A stretch of DNA of 57,403 nt from Paracoccus versutus (GTDB lineage: Bacteria > Pseudomonadota > Alphaproteobacteria > Rhodobacterales > Rhodobacteraceae), in NCBI RefSeq assembly GCF_000763885.1, contig NZ_JRKO01000040.1, positions 1-57,403 of the forward strand. Direction: 5' to 3'. Shown piece after piece: positions 8,037 to 17,754 of this stretch (the stretch's first letter is position 1; every line of letters starts with the position of its first letter). The position numbers and the translations under genes were made by a program. The notes under the pieces are model-generated. The model saw only the letters and a program-made list of their open reading frames with translations, did not search any database and was not told the DNA's origin.

Positions 8037-9233
8037 TCAGGCGTCGAAGGCGCAGGATACCCACGCCCCGCCTTCGGCATTCGAGCGGATCGCGGCCTGG
8101 ATGAAGGCAACGCCCGCAGCGCCCTCCTCCAGCCCCGGATAGGCCAGCAGCCCGTCCGGCAGATCGCGCCCTTCGCGGCGGGCCTCGATGGCGATGGCGA
8201 ATTCCTCGTAGAGATTGCCCCAGGCGTCCGAGAGCGCTTCGGGATGGCCGCGCGGCATGTGGACGAAGCGCGCGGCATCCGACAGCATCCCTGCGCCATG
8301 CCCGCGCGAAATGCGGATATGCGGTGCATTGAAGGGGCGGTGATGCAGGTATTCGGGATTTTCCTGATCCCATTCCAGCGTGCCCTCGGTCCCCGAGATG
8401 CGGATGCGCAGCCCGCAACTGGCCCCCGCCGCCGCCTGCGAGACCAGCAGGGTGCCGGGCACGCCGCCCTGGAAGCGGCAGGTCATGAAGGCGGTATCCT
8501 CCAGCGGCTGATCGGCCCCCAGCCGGTGAAACTCGGCCCGCAGATCGGTCATGCGCAGGCCGGATACGAACTCGGCCAGGTGATGGGCGTGGGTGCCGAT
8601 GTCCGCCGTAGTCGCGGCACCCCCCACCTTGGCGGGATCCTGCCGCCAGGGCGTGCCGGACCAGGCAGCATCGGCGGCCAGCAGCGCCATTTCCTGGAAA
8701 TACTCGGCATGGATCTGCGTGACCCTGCCGATGGCACCTTCCTGCACCATCTGCCGGGCCTGCCGCACCATCGCATGGGCCGCGAAGGAATAGGTCACGC
8801 CGAAGATCAACCCGGTTTCGCGCTGCCTGCCGATCAGCGCGCGCGCCTCGTCCAGCGTATTGACCAGCGGCTTGTCGCAGATCACGTCGATACCCGCATC
8901 CATGAACGCCATGGCAACCGCGAAATGCAGATGGTTCGGGACGGTGATCGCCACCGCGTCGATACCGTCCGGCCGCGCCGCCTCGGCCCGTGCCATCTCG
9001 CGCCAGTCAGTATAGCTTCGATCTGGATCGAGCCCCCAGTCGCGGCCCGATGCCAGCGCGACCTCGGGGCGCGAGGACAGCGCCCCGGCGACGATCTGCC
9101 AGCGATCCGACAGCCGCGCACCCCGCGCATGGACCTGCCCGATGAACGCACCCGCGCCGCCGCCCACGACCCCAAGGCGCAGCTTCCGGCCCATGGCGGG
9201 GAAGGCCCCCGCAAGGTTGGCATTCTTTGACAT
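8037..9233 (-). CDS. Gfo/Idh/MocA-family oxidoreductase (second, long form)
   Basis: 398 residues. Rossmann motif GVVGGGAGAFIGQVHA near residue 20, then IDVICDKPLVNT, the EKP-like motif with D-K-P, and GVTYSFAAHAMVRQARQMV in the substrate-binding domain. The length and GGGAGAFIG form match the longer MocA subgroup that often accompanies cyclitol catabolism. ATG 9233 has AGGAGGAA 6 nt upstream; the frame extends to 9305 but that part overlaps the operator. It is the first gene of the minus-strand unit controlled by the palindrome at 9297-9314. Confidence 0.86.
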   Translation of the reverse strand: MSKNANLAGAFPAMGRKLRLGVVGGGAGAFIGQVHARGARLSDRWQIVAGALSSRPEVALASGRDWGLDPDRSYTDWREMARAEAARPDGIDAVAITVPNHLHFAVAMAFMDAGIDVICDKPLVNTLDEARALIGRQRETGLIFGVTYSFAAHAMVRQARQMVQEGAIGRVTQIHAEYFQEMALLAADAAWSGTPWRQDPAKVGGAATTADIGTHAHHLAEFVSGLRMTDLRAEFHRLGADQPLEDTAFMTCRFQGGVPGTLLVSQAAAGASCGLRIRISGTEGTLEWDQENPEYLHHRPFNAPHIRISRGHGAGMLSDAARFVHMPRGHPEALSDAWGNLYEEFAIAIEARREGRDLPDGLLAYPGLEEGAAGVAFIQAAIRSNAEGGAWVSCAFDA

Positions 9234-9292
9234 CGACTTCCTCCTCGAGGTGATTCCCTGCCCTCTGCGGCAATAGAAAGCGCGGATCGACC

Positions 9293-9320
9293 TTGATCGC
9301 AACAACTATTGCAATATTTC
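9293..9320. promoter_or_regulatory. Candidate operator (site 3) between divergent units
   Basis: TCGCAACAACTATTGCAA at 9297-9314 matches site 1 at 13 of 18 positions, with the GCAA/TTGC arms kept. On the plus strand it fills the 16-nt spacer between TTGATC (9293-9298) and TATTTC (9315-9320), a plausible promoter for the pseudogene at 9357. On the minus strand TTGCGA inside the site could be the -35 box of the oxidoreductase unit. One site may thus control both directions. Confidence 0.55.
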
Positions 9321-9356
9321 ATGGATCGGCGTTTCTGTTGCGGTGGAGGATTTCAC

Positions 9357-10029
9357 ATGCAGCCGAACCCGCTTCGGCTGGATGGAATTGCACATGCCTA
9401 TGGCCCGAACAGGGTGCTGAAAGGCATCAACCTGACGCTCGGCGCGGGCGAAGGCGTCGAAGACCTTTATGTCGGTGGCAACAACCCGCAATCCGGCGTG
9501 GTCGCCGCGGAATATTTCAAGTCGAAACTCGCTGACGGCGGCAAGATCGTGGTGATGCGCGGCATCCCGACCGCCATCGACACTATCCGCATCGAAGCCT
9601 TCCAGAAGACGCTGGAGAGTTCGGGGATCGAGATCCTCGACATGCAATATGCCAACTGGAACCCCGACAAGGCCTTCGAGGTCATGCGGGACTACCTGAC
9701 CCGCTTCCCCAAGATTGACGGCGTCTGGGCCGGCGACGACGATGCAGCACTCGGGGGCCCGTGCAGCGATAGAACAGGCCGGGCGCGAGGAGGGCATGGT
9801 GCTGCTGGGCGGTTCGGGCATGAACCGGGTGATCAAGACGATCATGGACGGCGACAAGCTGATCGACGCCAATATCTTCTATCCGCCGACCCTGATCGCC
9901 CCGGCCATCGAGATCACCGCGATGCGCTATGCCACGCAGTCGCCGATCCGCGGCCGCCATGTCCTGGACAGCCCGCTGATCACCAAAGCCAATGCCGAGG
10001 AGTTCCATTTCCCCGACAGCCCCTGTTGA
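9357..10029 (+). pseudogene. Chimeric, frameshifted remnant: ABC-ATPase N-terminus fused to sugar-binding-protein C-terminus
   Basis: ATG 9357 has GGAGG upstream. Residues 1 to about 32 (LRLDGIAHAYGPNRVLKGI...) are the start of a sugar ABC ATPase, before Walker A. From about 9455 the same frame continues as the C-terminal half of a Peripla_BP_4 binding protein (DLYVGGNN, VVMRGIPTAIDT, MQYANWNPDKAFEVM, VWAGDDDAALG). At a G5 run (9753-9757) the frame shifts by one; dropping one G restores LGARAAIEQAGREEG, and the frame then runs to TGA at 10027-10029. So a large in-frame deletion joined two genes of a former transport operon, and a 1-nt insertion followed. The promoter still has the RpiR-like site. 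Confidence 0.85.
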
Positions 10030-10035
10030 GCGCAA

Positions 10036-10061
10036 TGGGCGGGCGCGAACGCACCCGCCCA
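10036..10061. terminator. Hairpin between pseudogene and TonB remnant (putative bidirectional terminator)
   Basis: TGGGCGGG (10036-10043) pairs perfectly with CCCGCCCA (10054-10061) around a 10-nt loop, between the convergent ends at 10029 and 10100. There is no T-run on either strand, so termination is only inferred from position. Confidence 0.5.
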
Positions 10062-10099
10062 GGGTCTTGCCCGACGCCGGCCAGGCCCAGCAGCCTTGC

Positions 10100-11642
10100 T
10101 CAGAACCGGCAATCCAGGCTCAGCGTGGCATTGCGCGGCGCGCCGCAATTGCCGGTCGCATAGGTCTCGTCGATCGAGGCGAGGTATTTGCGGTCGAAGA
10201 GGTTGTCGATGTTCAGGCTGACGCTCATGCCGTTCTGGAAATCATAGCGCCCCATCAAGCCCACAACGGCATAGGAGCCCTGCCGCGCGGTGCCGGTGAC
10301 GGGCCAGACCCAGGTGTTCTCGATGGCGCTTTGCCAGCGCAGGCTGGCGCCCAGGATCAGGGGCATCGTCTCGAAGGCATAGACCCCCGACAGCTTGACC
10401 GAATGGCGCGGCGTAACGGTCGAGATGCGCAATCCGTCGCCGTCCTTGGCGGTCGTATAGGCATAGCTGGCGGCCAGCTGGATATTCGGCCGGACCTCGC
10501 CCGCCAGTTCCATCTCGAAGCCCTTGCTGCGGGTGCCGTCGATGGACTTGTAGGGGTTCGAGCCGTCAGGCAACTGATAGGTCACGCTGCGGTCGCGGAC
10601 GGGCAGGTTGTCCTGCTCCAGCAGATAGATCGCCGCCGCAAGGTTCAGCCGGTCGCCGGCAAAGCTGGCCTTGGTGCCCAGCTCGTAGTTCGAGCCCGTG
10701 GTCGGCTCCACGATCCGGTTGTCCTTGTCGCGATAGCTGGCCTGCTTGAAGTCCCGCGTATAGCTGGCATGGATCAGCCAGTCGTCATTCAGGTCATAGG
10801 TCAGCCCGGCATAGGGGATCCATTCGCCATTGCGGCTGATCTGCTGATGCGTGGTGGCGCCGCTGTCGAGGTTCGACGTGGTATAATCGTAATCATACCA
10901 GACCACCCGCGCGCCGGCGATCAGGTCCAGCCGGTCGGTCAGGTCGAATCGGCCCGAACCATAGGCTGCGACCTGGTCGATCTTGGTATCGCTGACATAG
11001 CTGACATAGCCAGCCTGCTGGACCAGGTTCGGCACATATCCGTCCCAGTCGAAGATCGAGCCGGTGATCGGCTGATAGTCGATCTCGGTCCCGTCGAAGG
11101 CCGAATAGGCCTTGTGGTTGTCCTTGCCCCAGCTGCCGGTGATGCCGAAGCGCAGGTCATGGCTGCGCCCCCACAGCTCGACCGGGCCCGAGGCGGTCAG
11201 CGACAGCGCGGCCTGCTCGGTATCGGTATCGGCATAGCCGCCGACGGTCTGCACGCCATGGCCCCGCGGATCGGGCGAACCCCAGCTGGCCGAGGCCAGG
11301 TAGCCCTCGCGCTCGGCCCTGTAGAAGGACAACTCGCCCACCGCCTGCCAGCCGGTGCCGAAGTCCTGGGCGTAGCGCAGGAACAGGGTCTGCATGGTCT
11401 GGGTCAGCGGCAGGTTGCCGCCGCCGGCATTCGTGCTGGTATCGTAATCCAGCTGCGAGCCGTCATTGGCGATCAGGGGCAGCCCGCCGAACTGGTGGTT
11501 GCGGGTGCGGTTGCGCTGGAAGTCGTAACCGGCGCTCAGCGTGCCGGCATCGCCGACATCGGCCTCGACCACGCCGTAAAGCACGGTCTTGCGCCGCTCG
11601 TAGCGGTCCAGCCAGGAATCGCCCTGCTCATGACCGATCAGC
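10100..11642 (-). pseudogene. 5'-truncated TonB-dependent siderophore receptor (second remnant, about 514 codons)
   Basis: The C-terminal beta-barrel of an FpvA/FhuE-like receptor: GDSWLDRYERRKT, LYGVVEADVG, YAGLTYDLNDDWLIHASYTRDF, FEMELAGEV, and the terminal strand ending LSLDCRF with the C-terminal aromatic typical of outer-membrane barrels. The frame is open from a TAA at about 11643-11645. No signal peptide, TonB box or plug domain precedes it, and the upstream 230 nt encode nothing recognisable. A complete receptor would be about 700-800 residues. The barrel frame has no internal stop, suggesting a recent 5' deletion. Ferric-siderophore uptake was the likely original role. Confidence 0.85.
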
Positions 11643-11872
11643 CGCCATTACCAGGCCAACAGCCACGCCCTGCAAAGCCAGATCCGCAGACAGGGGCGCT
11701 TGCGGGTTCCCATGCGTCCGCTCGGCCGGACCCGGAAACGATCCCGGCCACCATGGTCCGGGCCGGGCTGTCGCCCCAGGCCTTCTGTTCGGGGCCGCAA
11801 GGGACGACGGTTCGGAAAAGCCTGGCGGAGGCGGCCGGCAAGGGCGGCATCCGCCGCCGGCCGGATCAGGGG
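11643..11872. other. Non-coding remnant spacer between the two TonB fragments
   Basis: 230 nt between the two truncated receptor frames. I see no conserved domain, signal peptide, tRNA, inverted-repeat ends or target-site duplication in either strand. A 70-codon minus-strand frame here lacks homology and a ribosome-binding site. It is probably residue from the deletions that removed the N-terminal half of the downstream receptor. Confidence 0.4.
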
Positions 11873-12418
11873 TCAGAAGGTGATCTTCCCCGTCAGCAGC
11901 ACATTGCGTGGCTCGCCGACGAAATTCCCGCCCGAGAAACTGTCCATCACCTCGTAATAGCGCCGGTCGAAGACGTTGTTCACGTTCAGCTGGATGTCGA
12001 AATTCTCGTTCAGGCGATAGCCCGCGACCAGATCGACCAGCCCCAGGCCGCCCTGCCGGACCGGGGTCTCGGCCAGGCGCGGGTCATAGACGGCGTTGGA
12101 TTCAGAGGTGATCTCGCTTTGCAGCCGGAACGCGCCGCCCAGGCGCCACCTGTCGCCCGGCAGATGATACATGGTGGCGATCTTCAGCAGGTGCTTGGGC
12201 AGGAAGGTGTTGTAGGGGCTGCCCGCCACGCCGTCGACGGTGGCGCTGATGATCTCGGCCTCGTTCCAGGTATAGCCCGGCATCAGGTTCCAGCGCGGCA
12301 GCACCTCGCCCGAGATCTCGAAGTCCAGGCCCTTGCTTTCCACCTCGCCCACGGCGCGATAGCAGTCGTAAAGCCCCGGCATGCAATCCTCGACCGGCAG
12401 CGGCGTCGGCCGGTTCTT
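11873..12418 (-). pseudogene. 5'-truncated TonB-dependent receptor (first remnant, about 180 codons)
   Basis: Barrel C-terminus only: KNRPTPLPVEDC, GLYDCYRAVGEVESKGLDFEISGEV, LPKHLLKIATMYHLPG, VDLVAGYRLNENFDIQLNVNNVFDRRYYE, and a final strand ending in TGKITF. The same frame stays open upstream to 12721, but that part is antisense to the nnrS start and has no receptor similarity, so recognisable homology begins near 12418. It is a different receptor from the remnant at 10100-11642, because both have their own complete C-terminal strand. The 5' boundary is approximate. Confidence 0.8.
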
Positions 12419-12560
12419 GTGATCCCCTGGCAAGGCGGATGTCATGACCAGCCGCTCCGGGCAAGGGCGCCGCGGCCATGGGTCGCCCCGCCCTGCCGGC
12501 ATATTGACAACGGCCGCCCTGCTGGCGCTATGGGGCATCCGCGGCAGCAGCCGGAAAACG

Positions 12561-13724
12561 ATGCTTCGCTTTTTGACCCATGGGCTATGGCTGGCGCCGC
12601 ATCGCCCGCTGTTCTTCCTGGCCGGCCTGTGGGCCATCCTCGTGCCCTCGGCCTGGCTGCTCCCCTTGGGGATGGGCGTCGATGCGCTGTCTTGGCACCG
12701 GCATGAGCTGCTGTTCGGCATGGGCGGCGCGGCGGTGGGCGGCTATCTGCTGACCGCGCTGCCGGCATGGACCGGGCGGGTCCGGGTCGCGCCGGCCACG
12801 ACCGGGATCATGGTGGCGCTGTGGCTGGCCGGGCGGCTGGGCTTTGCCCTGGGCCTGCCCGCGCCCTTCGCCCTTCCCGCTGCGACGGCCTATTTCCTCG
12901 TGCTGGGCGGCCTGCTGTCGTGGCAGGTCGCCGGCGCCGGGGCCTGGCGCAAGATGCCGCTGGCGCTGGCGCCCCTGGTCCTTGGCGGCATCGAGGCGCT
13001 GGCGATCGCCGGGCCGGGGCCCGCCGCCGAAAGCCTTGCGCAGGACATGGCGCCGCTGTTCTTTGCGCTGCTCATCAGCCTGGTCGGCGGCCGCGCCCTT
13101 GCCGCATTCACCCGGCATTGGGCCGCGGTATCCGGCCAGCCGACCATGACCGAGCCGCGCTGGCTGCCGGGCGCCGGCGTGCTGGCATTGCTTCTGGCCA
13201 TCGCGGCGCTGCTGCTGGATCGCTCGGGGCTAGCCGGGCCGCTCCTGATCGTCTCGGGCATCCTGCACCTGGCCCGCATGGGCCTGTGGCGCAGCTGGCG
13301 CGCCGGCCGCTATCCGGCGCTGCTGCTGTTGCACCTGGCCTGGCTCTGGCTGCCGCTGGCCCTGATCCTGGCGGGGCTGGCGCAGGCGCCCTGGGCCGGG
13401 CTCGACATGGCGACGGCCCTGCATGCGGTCACGATGGGCGCCATGGGCACGATGATGCTGGCGATCATGGGACGGGCGGCCATGCCGCGCAGGGAGGGCA
13501 GGCTGGCCGTATCGCGCCCGCTGGCCCTTGCCTTCGGCCTGATCAGCCTTGCCACGCTCCTGCGGCTGCTGATGTGCTGCGTGTCGATGGCCGGGCCGGC
13601 GACGCTGCTGCATCTTGCCGCATCAGGCTGGATGGCCGGATGGGCGCTTTTCCTGTGGGACTTTCGCCATGCGCTGCAAGGGCCGGTCCCCCGCCCCGTG
13701 CTAAGCGCGTCCAGCCGGGCGTGA
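12561..13724 (+). CDS. nnrS: NnrS family membrane protein
   Basis: 387 residues, almost entirely hydrophobic with about twelve predicted membrane segments. It has NnrS landmarks: [12 protein letters not shown] at the start, [28 protein letters not shown] near residue 45, and [20 protein letters not shown] near 290, with the conserved histidines that probably bind heme or copper. NnrS proteins are induced with denitrification genes in Rhodobacteraceae and relieve nitrosative stress under low oxygen. ATG 12561 has only a weak GGAAAA site. A TTGACA at 12504-12509 could be a -35 box, but no convincing FNR/NNR box was found. It stands beside the decayed receptor genes. Confidence 0.88.
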   Translation: MLRFLTHGLWLAPHRPLFFLAGLWAILVPSAWLLPLGMGVDALSWHRHELLFGMGGAAVGGYLLTALPAWTGRVRVAPATTGIMVALWLAGRLGFALGLPAPFALPAATAYFLVLGGLLSWQVAGAGAWRKMPLALAPLVLGGIEALAIAGPGPAAESLAQDMAPLFFALLISLVGGRALAAFTRHWAAVSGQPTMTEPRWLPGAGVLALLLAIAALLLDRSGLAGPLLIVSGILHLARMGLWRSWRAGRYPALLLLHLAWLWLPLALILAGLAQAPWAGLDMATALHAVTMGAMGTMMLAIMGRAAMPRREGRLAVSRPLALAFGLISLATLLRLLMCCVSMAGPATLLHLAASGWMAGWALFLWDFRHALQGPVPRPVLSASSRA

Positions 13725-13750
13725 CGGGCGGGCCAGGGGGCCGCTGCGGA

Positions 13751-14092
<342 letters not shown>

Positions 14093-14234
14093 TTATCCCC
14101 GAAGCCGGCCGGGCGATCAAGATGCACCTCGCGCGATTTCCCGCCATCGCGGCCGGATTGCCGCCCCGGCATGGCGCATATTCCCCCGGCCGGGCTTGTA
14201 TTGGGGCGCGAATGCGCCAGATTGACCCAGGCAG

Positions 14235-14249
14235 GAACAAAGGTGAAAC
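14235..14249 (+). promoter_or_regulatory. LexA-box-like direct repeat overlapping the uvrB ribosome-binding site
   Basis: GAAC-N7-AAAC (GAACAAAGGTGAAAC) differs by one base from GAACN7GAAC, the reverse complement of the GTTCN7GTTC SOS box known from Rhodobacter and relatives. It spans the uvrB Shine-Dalgarno, 2 nt before the ATG. This supports, but does not prove, LexA control. Confidence 0.35.
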
Positions 14250-14250
14250 C

Positions 14251-16437
14251 ATGGGCCACAACAACACCAACGCCCCCGTCGCGCGCTTTCCCGAGGTCAG
14301 CCGGCCCAAGCTGGAAGGCGGCAAGCGTTTCGTCATGCGGTCCGAGTTCCAGCCGGCGGGCGACCAGCCCACCGCCATCGCCGAACTGGCCCAGGGCGTC
14401 ATGGCGGGCGAACACGACCAGGTCCTGCTGGGCGCCACCGGCACCGGCAAGACCTTCACCATGGCCAAGGTGATCGAGGCGACGCAGCGCCCGGCGATCA
14501 TCCTGGCCCCGAACAAGACGCTGGCGGCCCAGCTTTACGGCGAGTTCAAGGGCTTCTTCCCGGAAAACGCCGTGGAATATTTCGTCAGCTATTACGACTA
14601 CTACCAGCCCGAGGCCTATGTCCCACGCAGCGATACCTATATCGAGAAGGAATCGCAGATCAACGAGGCCATCGACCGGATGCGCCACTCGGCCACCCGC
14701 GCGCTCTTGGAGCGCGACGACGTGATCATCGTCGCCTCGGTTTCCTGCATCTACGGCATCGGTTCGGTCGAGACCTATTCGGCGATGACCCAGGACATGG
14801 TGGTCGGCGAAAGCTACGACCAGCGCGAATTCCTGGCCGAGCTGGTGGCGCAGCAATATCGCCGGCTCGACGCCGCCTTCCAGCGCGGCGGCTTTCGCGT
14901 GCGCGGCGACGTGATCGAGGTCTGGCCGGCGCACCTCGAGGATCGGGCCTGGCGCTTCGACTTCTTCGGCAACGAGCTTGAATCGATTACCGAATTCGAT
15001 CCTCTGACCGGGGCCAAGACCGACAGCTTCAAGCAGATCCGCATCTATGCCAACAGCCACTACGTCACCCCGCGCCCGACTTTGCAGCAGGCAATCAAGG
15101 GGATACGCGCGGAACTTCAGACGCGGCTGAAGCAACTGGCCGACGAGGGCAAGCTGCTGGAGGCCCAGCGGCTTGAGCAGCGCACAAACTTCGACCTGGA
15201 AATGCTTGAAGCGACTGGCGTTTGCAACGGGATCGAGAACTATTCCCGCTACCTGACCGGCCGCGCGCCGGGCGAGCCGCCGCCGACGCTCTTCGAGTTC
15301 ATCCCGGACAACGCCATCGTCTTCGCCGACGAATCCCACGTCTCGGTGCCGCAGATCGGCGGCATGTATCGCGGCGACTTCCGGCGCAAGTTCACCCTGG
15401 CCGAGCATGGCTTCCGCCTGCCCAGCTGCATGGACAACCGGCCGCTGAAATTCGAGGAATGGGACGCCATGCGCCCGCAATCGGTCTTTGTCAGCGCCAC
15501 CCCGGCGCAATGGGAACTGGACCAGACCGGCGGCGTCTTTACCGAGCAGGTCATCCGCCCCACCGGCCTTCTGGACCCGCAGGTCGAGATCCGCCCGGTC
15601 GAGATGCAGGTGGACGACCTGCTGGACGAGGTGCGCAAGGTCTCGGCCGCCGGGATGCGCACCCTGGTCACGACGCTGACCAAGCGCATGGCCGAAGACC
15701 TGACCGAATACCTGCACGAACAGGGCATCCGCGTGCGCTACATGCACAGCGACATCGACACCATCGAGCGGATCGAGATCCTGCGCGACCTGCGGCTGGG
15801 GGCCTTCGACGTGCTGGTGGGCATCAACCTGCTGCGCGAGGGGCTGGACATCCCGGAATGCGGGCTGGTGGCGATCCTGGACGCCGACAAGGAAGGCTTC
15901 CTGCGCTCGGAAACCTCGCTGATCCAGACCATCGGCCGGGCGGCGCGCAACGCCGACGGCCGGGTCATCATGTATGCCGACCGCATCACCGGCAGCATGG
16001 AGCGCGCCATGGCCGAGACCGAGCGCCGGCGCCAGAAGCAGGTCGCCTATAACGAGGAACACGGCATCACGCCCCAGACCGTGCGCAAGAACGTCGAGGA
16101 CGTGCTGGCCGGGCTGTGGCAGGGCGATACCGACCAGGCGCGCATCACGACCAGGGTGGACAAGCCCCTGGTCGGCGCCAACCTGGCGGCGCATCTGGAC
16201 GCGCTGCGCGCGCAGATGCGCAAGGCGGCCGAGAACCTGGAGTTCGAGGAGGCCGCGCGGCTGCGCGACGAGGTCAAGCGGCTGGAGGCGGTGGAACTGG
16301 CGGTGGCCGACGACCCGCTGGCCCGGCAATCCGCCATCGAAGAGGCGGCCGAGGCGGCGGTCAAGTCCTCGGGGCGCTCGACCGCGGGGCGGGCGGGGCA
16401 GCGCGGCGGCAACAAGCGGTCGCGGCGGCGCAGTTGA
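14251..16437 (+). CDS. uvrB: Excinuclease ABC subunit UvrB
   Basis: 728 residues, full length. Walker A GATGTGKT at 61-68, the beta-hairpin region [13 protein letters not shown], helicase motifs including [25 protein letters not shown] near 570, and a C-terminal UVR coiled-coil domain ([17 protein letters not shown]). UvrB is the damage-verifying core of nucleotide excision repair; with UvrA it locates lesions and with UvrC it makes the incisions. The AAAGGTG Shine-Dalgarno precedes ATG 14251; an open frame back to 14122 is unsupported. The C-terminus ends in a basic, low-complexity tail (NKRSRRRS). It is transcribed alone, with a strong hairpin after it. Confidence 0.97.
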   Translation: MGHNNTNAPVARFPEVSRPKLEGGKRFVMRSEFQPAGDQPTAIAELAQGVMAGEHDQVLLGATGTGKTFTMAKVIEATQRPAIILAPNKTLAAQLYGEFKGFFPENAVEYFVSYYDYYQPEAYVPRSDTYIEKESQINEAIDRMRHSATRALLERDDVIIVASVSCIYGIGSVETYSAMTQDMVVGESYDQREFLAELVAQQYRRLDAAFQRGGFRVRGDVIEVWPAHLEDRAWRFDFFGNELESITEFDPLTGAKTDSFKQIRIYANSHYVTPRPTLQQAIKGIRAELQTRLKQLADEGKLLEAQRLEQRTNFDLEMLEATGVCNGIENYSRYLTGRAPGEPPPTLFEFIPDNAIVFADESHVSVPQIGGMYRGDFRRKFTLAEHGFRLPSCMDNRPLKFEEWDAMRPQSVFVSATPAQWELDQTGGVFTEQVIRPTGLLDPQVEIRPVEMQVDDLLDEVRKVSAAGMRTLVTTLTKRMAEDLTEYLHEQGIRVRYMHSDIDTIERIEILRDLRLGAFDVLVGINLLREGLDIPECGLVAILDADKEGFLRSETSLIQTIGRAARNADGRVIMYADRITGSMERAMAETERRRQKQVAYNEEHGITPQTVRKNVEDVLAGLWQGDTDQARITTRVDKPLVGANLAAHLDALRAQMRKAAENLEFEEAARLRDEVKRLEAVELAVADDPLARQSAIEEAAEAAVKSSGRSTAGRAGQRGGNKRSRRRS

Positions 16438-16441
16438 CGCG

Positions 16442-16476
16442 CGGGAACGGGGCCTGGGAGGGATGCCCCGTTCCCG
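16442..16476. terminator. Strong hairpin between convergent uvrB and lipoprotein genes
   Basis: A 12-bp perfect stem: CGGGAACGGGGC (16442-16453) with GCCCCGTTCCCG (16465-16476), 11-nt loop. It lies between the stop codons at 16437 and 16486. No T-run on either strand. Position and stability suggest a bidirectional transcript end. Confidence 0.6.
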
Positions 16477-16485
16477 GCGTTCGGA

Positions 16486-16773
16486 TCAGCTGCAACTGAC
16501 CGAAAGCAGCTTGCCGCGGCTGTCCACGATGAAGGTCAGGCGCTCCTGAATCATCTCCATCGTCATCGGCCGGTCTTCGCGGGCGATGCGATACATCTGG
16601 CCCTCGGGGACCGAGATGGTGGGCGAGGTCTGCCCGATCAGATAGGTATAGCGCGCCGCGCCGCAGGGATCGACGGCGACGGTTTCCGGCTCGGGCGGGG
16701 GCGGGGCTTCCGGGGTGCAGGCGGCCAGCGCAAGGGGGGTTGCCAGAACGGCAAGGGAAAGCGGGAGTTTCAT
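16486..16773 (-). CDS. I78-family peptidase-inhibitor-like lipoprotein
   Basis: 95 residues. The N-terminus has a lipoprotein signal with lipobox LAAC (Cys about residue 19), followed by a proline/glutamate linker. The rest matches the Inhibitor_I78 pattern: DPCGAARYTYLIGQ, an acidic EDRPMTMEMIQERLTF strand and a final VSCS with the second conserved cysteine, probably disulphide-bonded to the first. The family is related to Aspergillus elastase inhibitor. Bacterial members are periplasmic and of uncertain target. ATG 16773 follows GAGGTCAAG. Single gene; the 243-nt upstream gap holds a dispersed repeat and a GC-rich hairpin. Confidence 0.75.
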   Translation of the reverse strand: MKLPLSLAVLATPLALAACTPEAPPPPEPETVAVDPCGAARYTYLIGQTSPTISVPEGQMYRIAREDRPMTMEMIQERLTFIVDSRGKLLSVSCS

Positions 16774-16906
16774 CTTGACCTCATGAGTCTGGACTTGCTG
16801 CCCACTCAACCCATGGAACGGCGGCCGGTTTCCAAAGCCCCGGCGGATCGGCGGATTTCCGCGGATGCGCCAAGGCGGCGCCGCCGTGCGGGCGGCGCGG
16901 TAGCAG

Positions 16907-16928
16907 GGGTATTTGGGCAACGAAGAAG
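16907..16928 (+). repeat. Dispersed intergenic motif, copy A
   Basis: GGGTATTTGGGCAACGAAGA followed by AG, in the gap between the ParA-like gene end and the lipoprotein start. A GC-rich hairpin (GCGCCGCC/GGCGGCGC) lies just upstream, and a G-rich stretch follows. Copies B (27708) and C (55166, opposite strand) match at 20 of 22 and 21 of 22 positions. Confidence 0.7.
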
Positions 16929-17016
16929 CGCCGGGGGCCATCATTCCCACGGATCGCCACATTGCAGGGCCGGTGCCTGCGAGGCGCCCGTCATGGGCAA
17001 AGGTCGGCGCCCGAGC

Positions 17017-17652
17017 CTAGCGCAGCGCGGCAAGCACCTCTTCGGCCAGGGCATCGACCTCGGCGCGGGCGGTGGCGTGGCGCGCGGTCTCGCCCGCGCC
17101 CAGCCCCTGCCCCAGCGCCTCGGCATAGGCGACGCGGTTGGCAAGCTGTGCCGCCGCCACCTCGGCCCCCAGCGCGGCGGCACCCTCGGCCACCTCGCCG
17201 GTCAGGCGCGCGTGCGAGCGGGTGCGGTTCAGCACGATCAGCGTGTCGCATTTCTCGCGCCGGGCCAGGTCCAGCACGCCCTCGGTCGCCCACAGGTCGA
17301 CATGGCTGGTCGCCACCGGCACCAGCACCAGGTCGGCCACGCGCAGCGCCGGGCGCAGGTCGCTGTCGATCTTGGGCGGCGTGTCGATGATGACGAAATC
17401 GAAGCGCTTCTTCAGCTTGTCGGATTCGTAGCTGGCGCCCCAGGCCGAGGAGGTGGTGAATTCCAGCGCCTCGTCCTCGCCCCGCCGCTCCAGCCGTTCC
17501 AGGAACCAGCGCCCCATGCTGCCCTGCGGGTCGGTGTCCAGCAGCGCGACCGAATGGCCGCGCCCGCGCAGGGCCACCGCCAGGTTGACCGCGATGGTGG
17601 TCTTGCCCGAGCCGCCCTTCTGCTGGGCAATCGTGATGATGCGTCCTGCCAT
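17017..17652 (-). CDS. ParA/MinD-superfamily ATPase, orphan
   Basis: 211 residues. The deviant Walker A QQKGGSGKTT (residues 10-19) with the signature first lysine, DTDPQGS (A'-type), and Walker B FVIIDTPP. It has a single ATPase domain with no DNA-binding N-terminus. No ParB partner gene or parS-like sequence was seen nearby. Such stand-alone ParA-like ATPases position chromosomes, proteins or carboxysome-like cargo, or act with membrane proteins. ATG 17652 has GGAGGGG 4 nt upstream. The neighbours are unrelated, so the cargo cannot be predicted. Confidence 0.85.
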   Translation of the reverse strand: MAGRIITIAQQKGGSGKTTIAVNLAVALRGRGHSVALLDTDPQGSMGRWFLERLERRGEDEALEFTTSSAWGASYESDKLKKRFDFVIIDTPPKIDSDLRPALRVADLVLVPVATSHVDLWATEGVLDLARREKCDTLIVLNRTRSHARLTGEVAEGAAALGAEVAAAQLANRVAYAEALGQGLGAGETARHATARAEVDALAEEVLAALR

Positions 17653-17754
17653 GAGCCCCTCCGTTCCGGCGATCGCCTGCCTGTTTCCTGCCAGACTAGG
17701 GGCTAAGCTTGCGCAATGCACGGCTTTTCGCAGCCGCAGCATCGGCATTCCGCA

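Noticed and set aside
11643..11872. Possible insertion sequence between TonB remnants
   Set aside because: No terminal inverted repeats, transposase fragment or target duplication could be seen.
12419..12721. Upstream extension of the first TonB remnant
   Set aside because: No receptor similarity; it is mostly antisense to the nnrS N-terminus.
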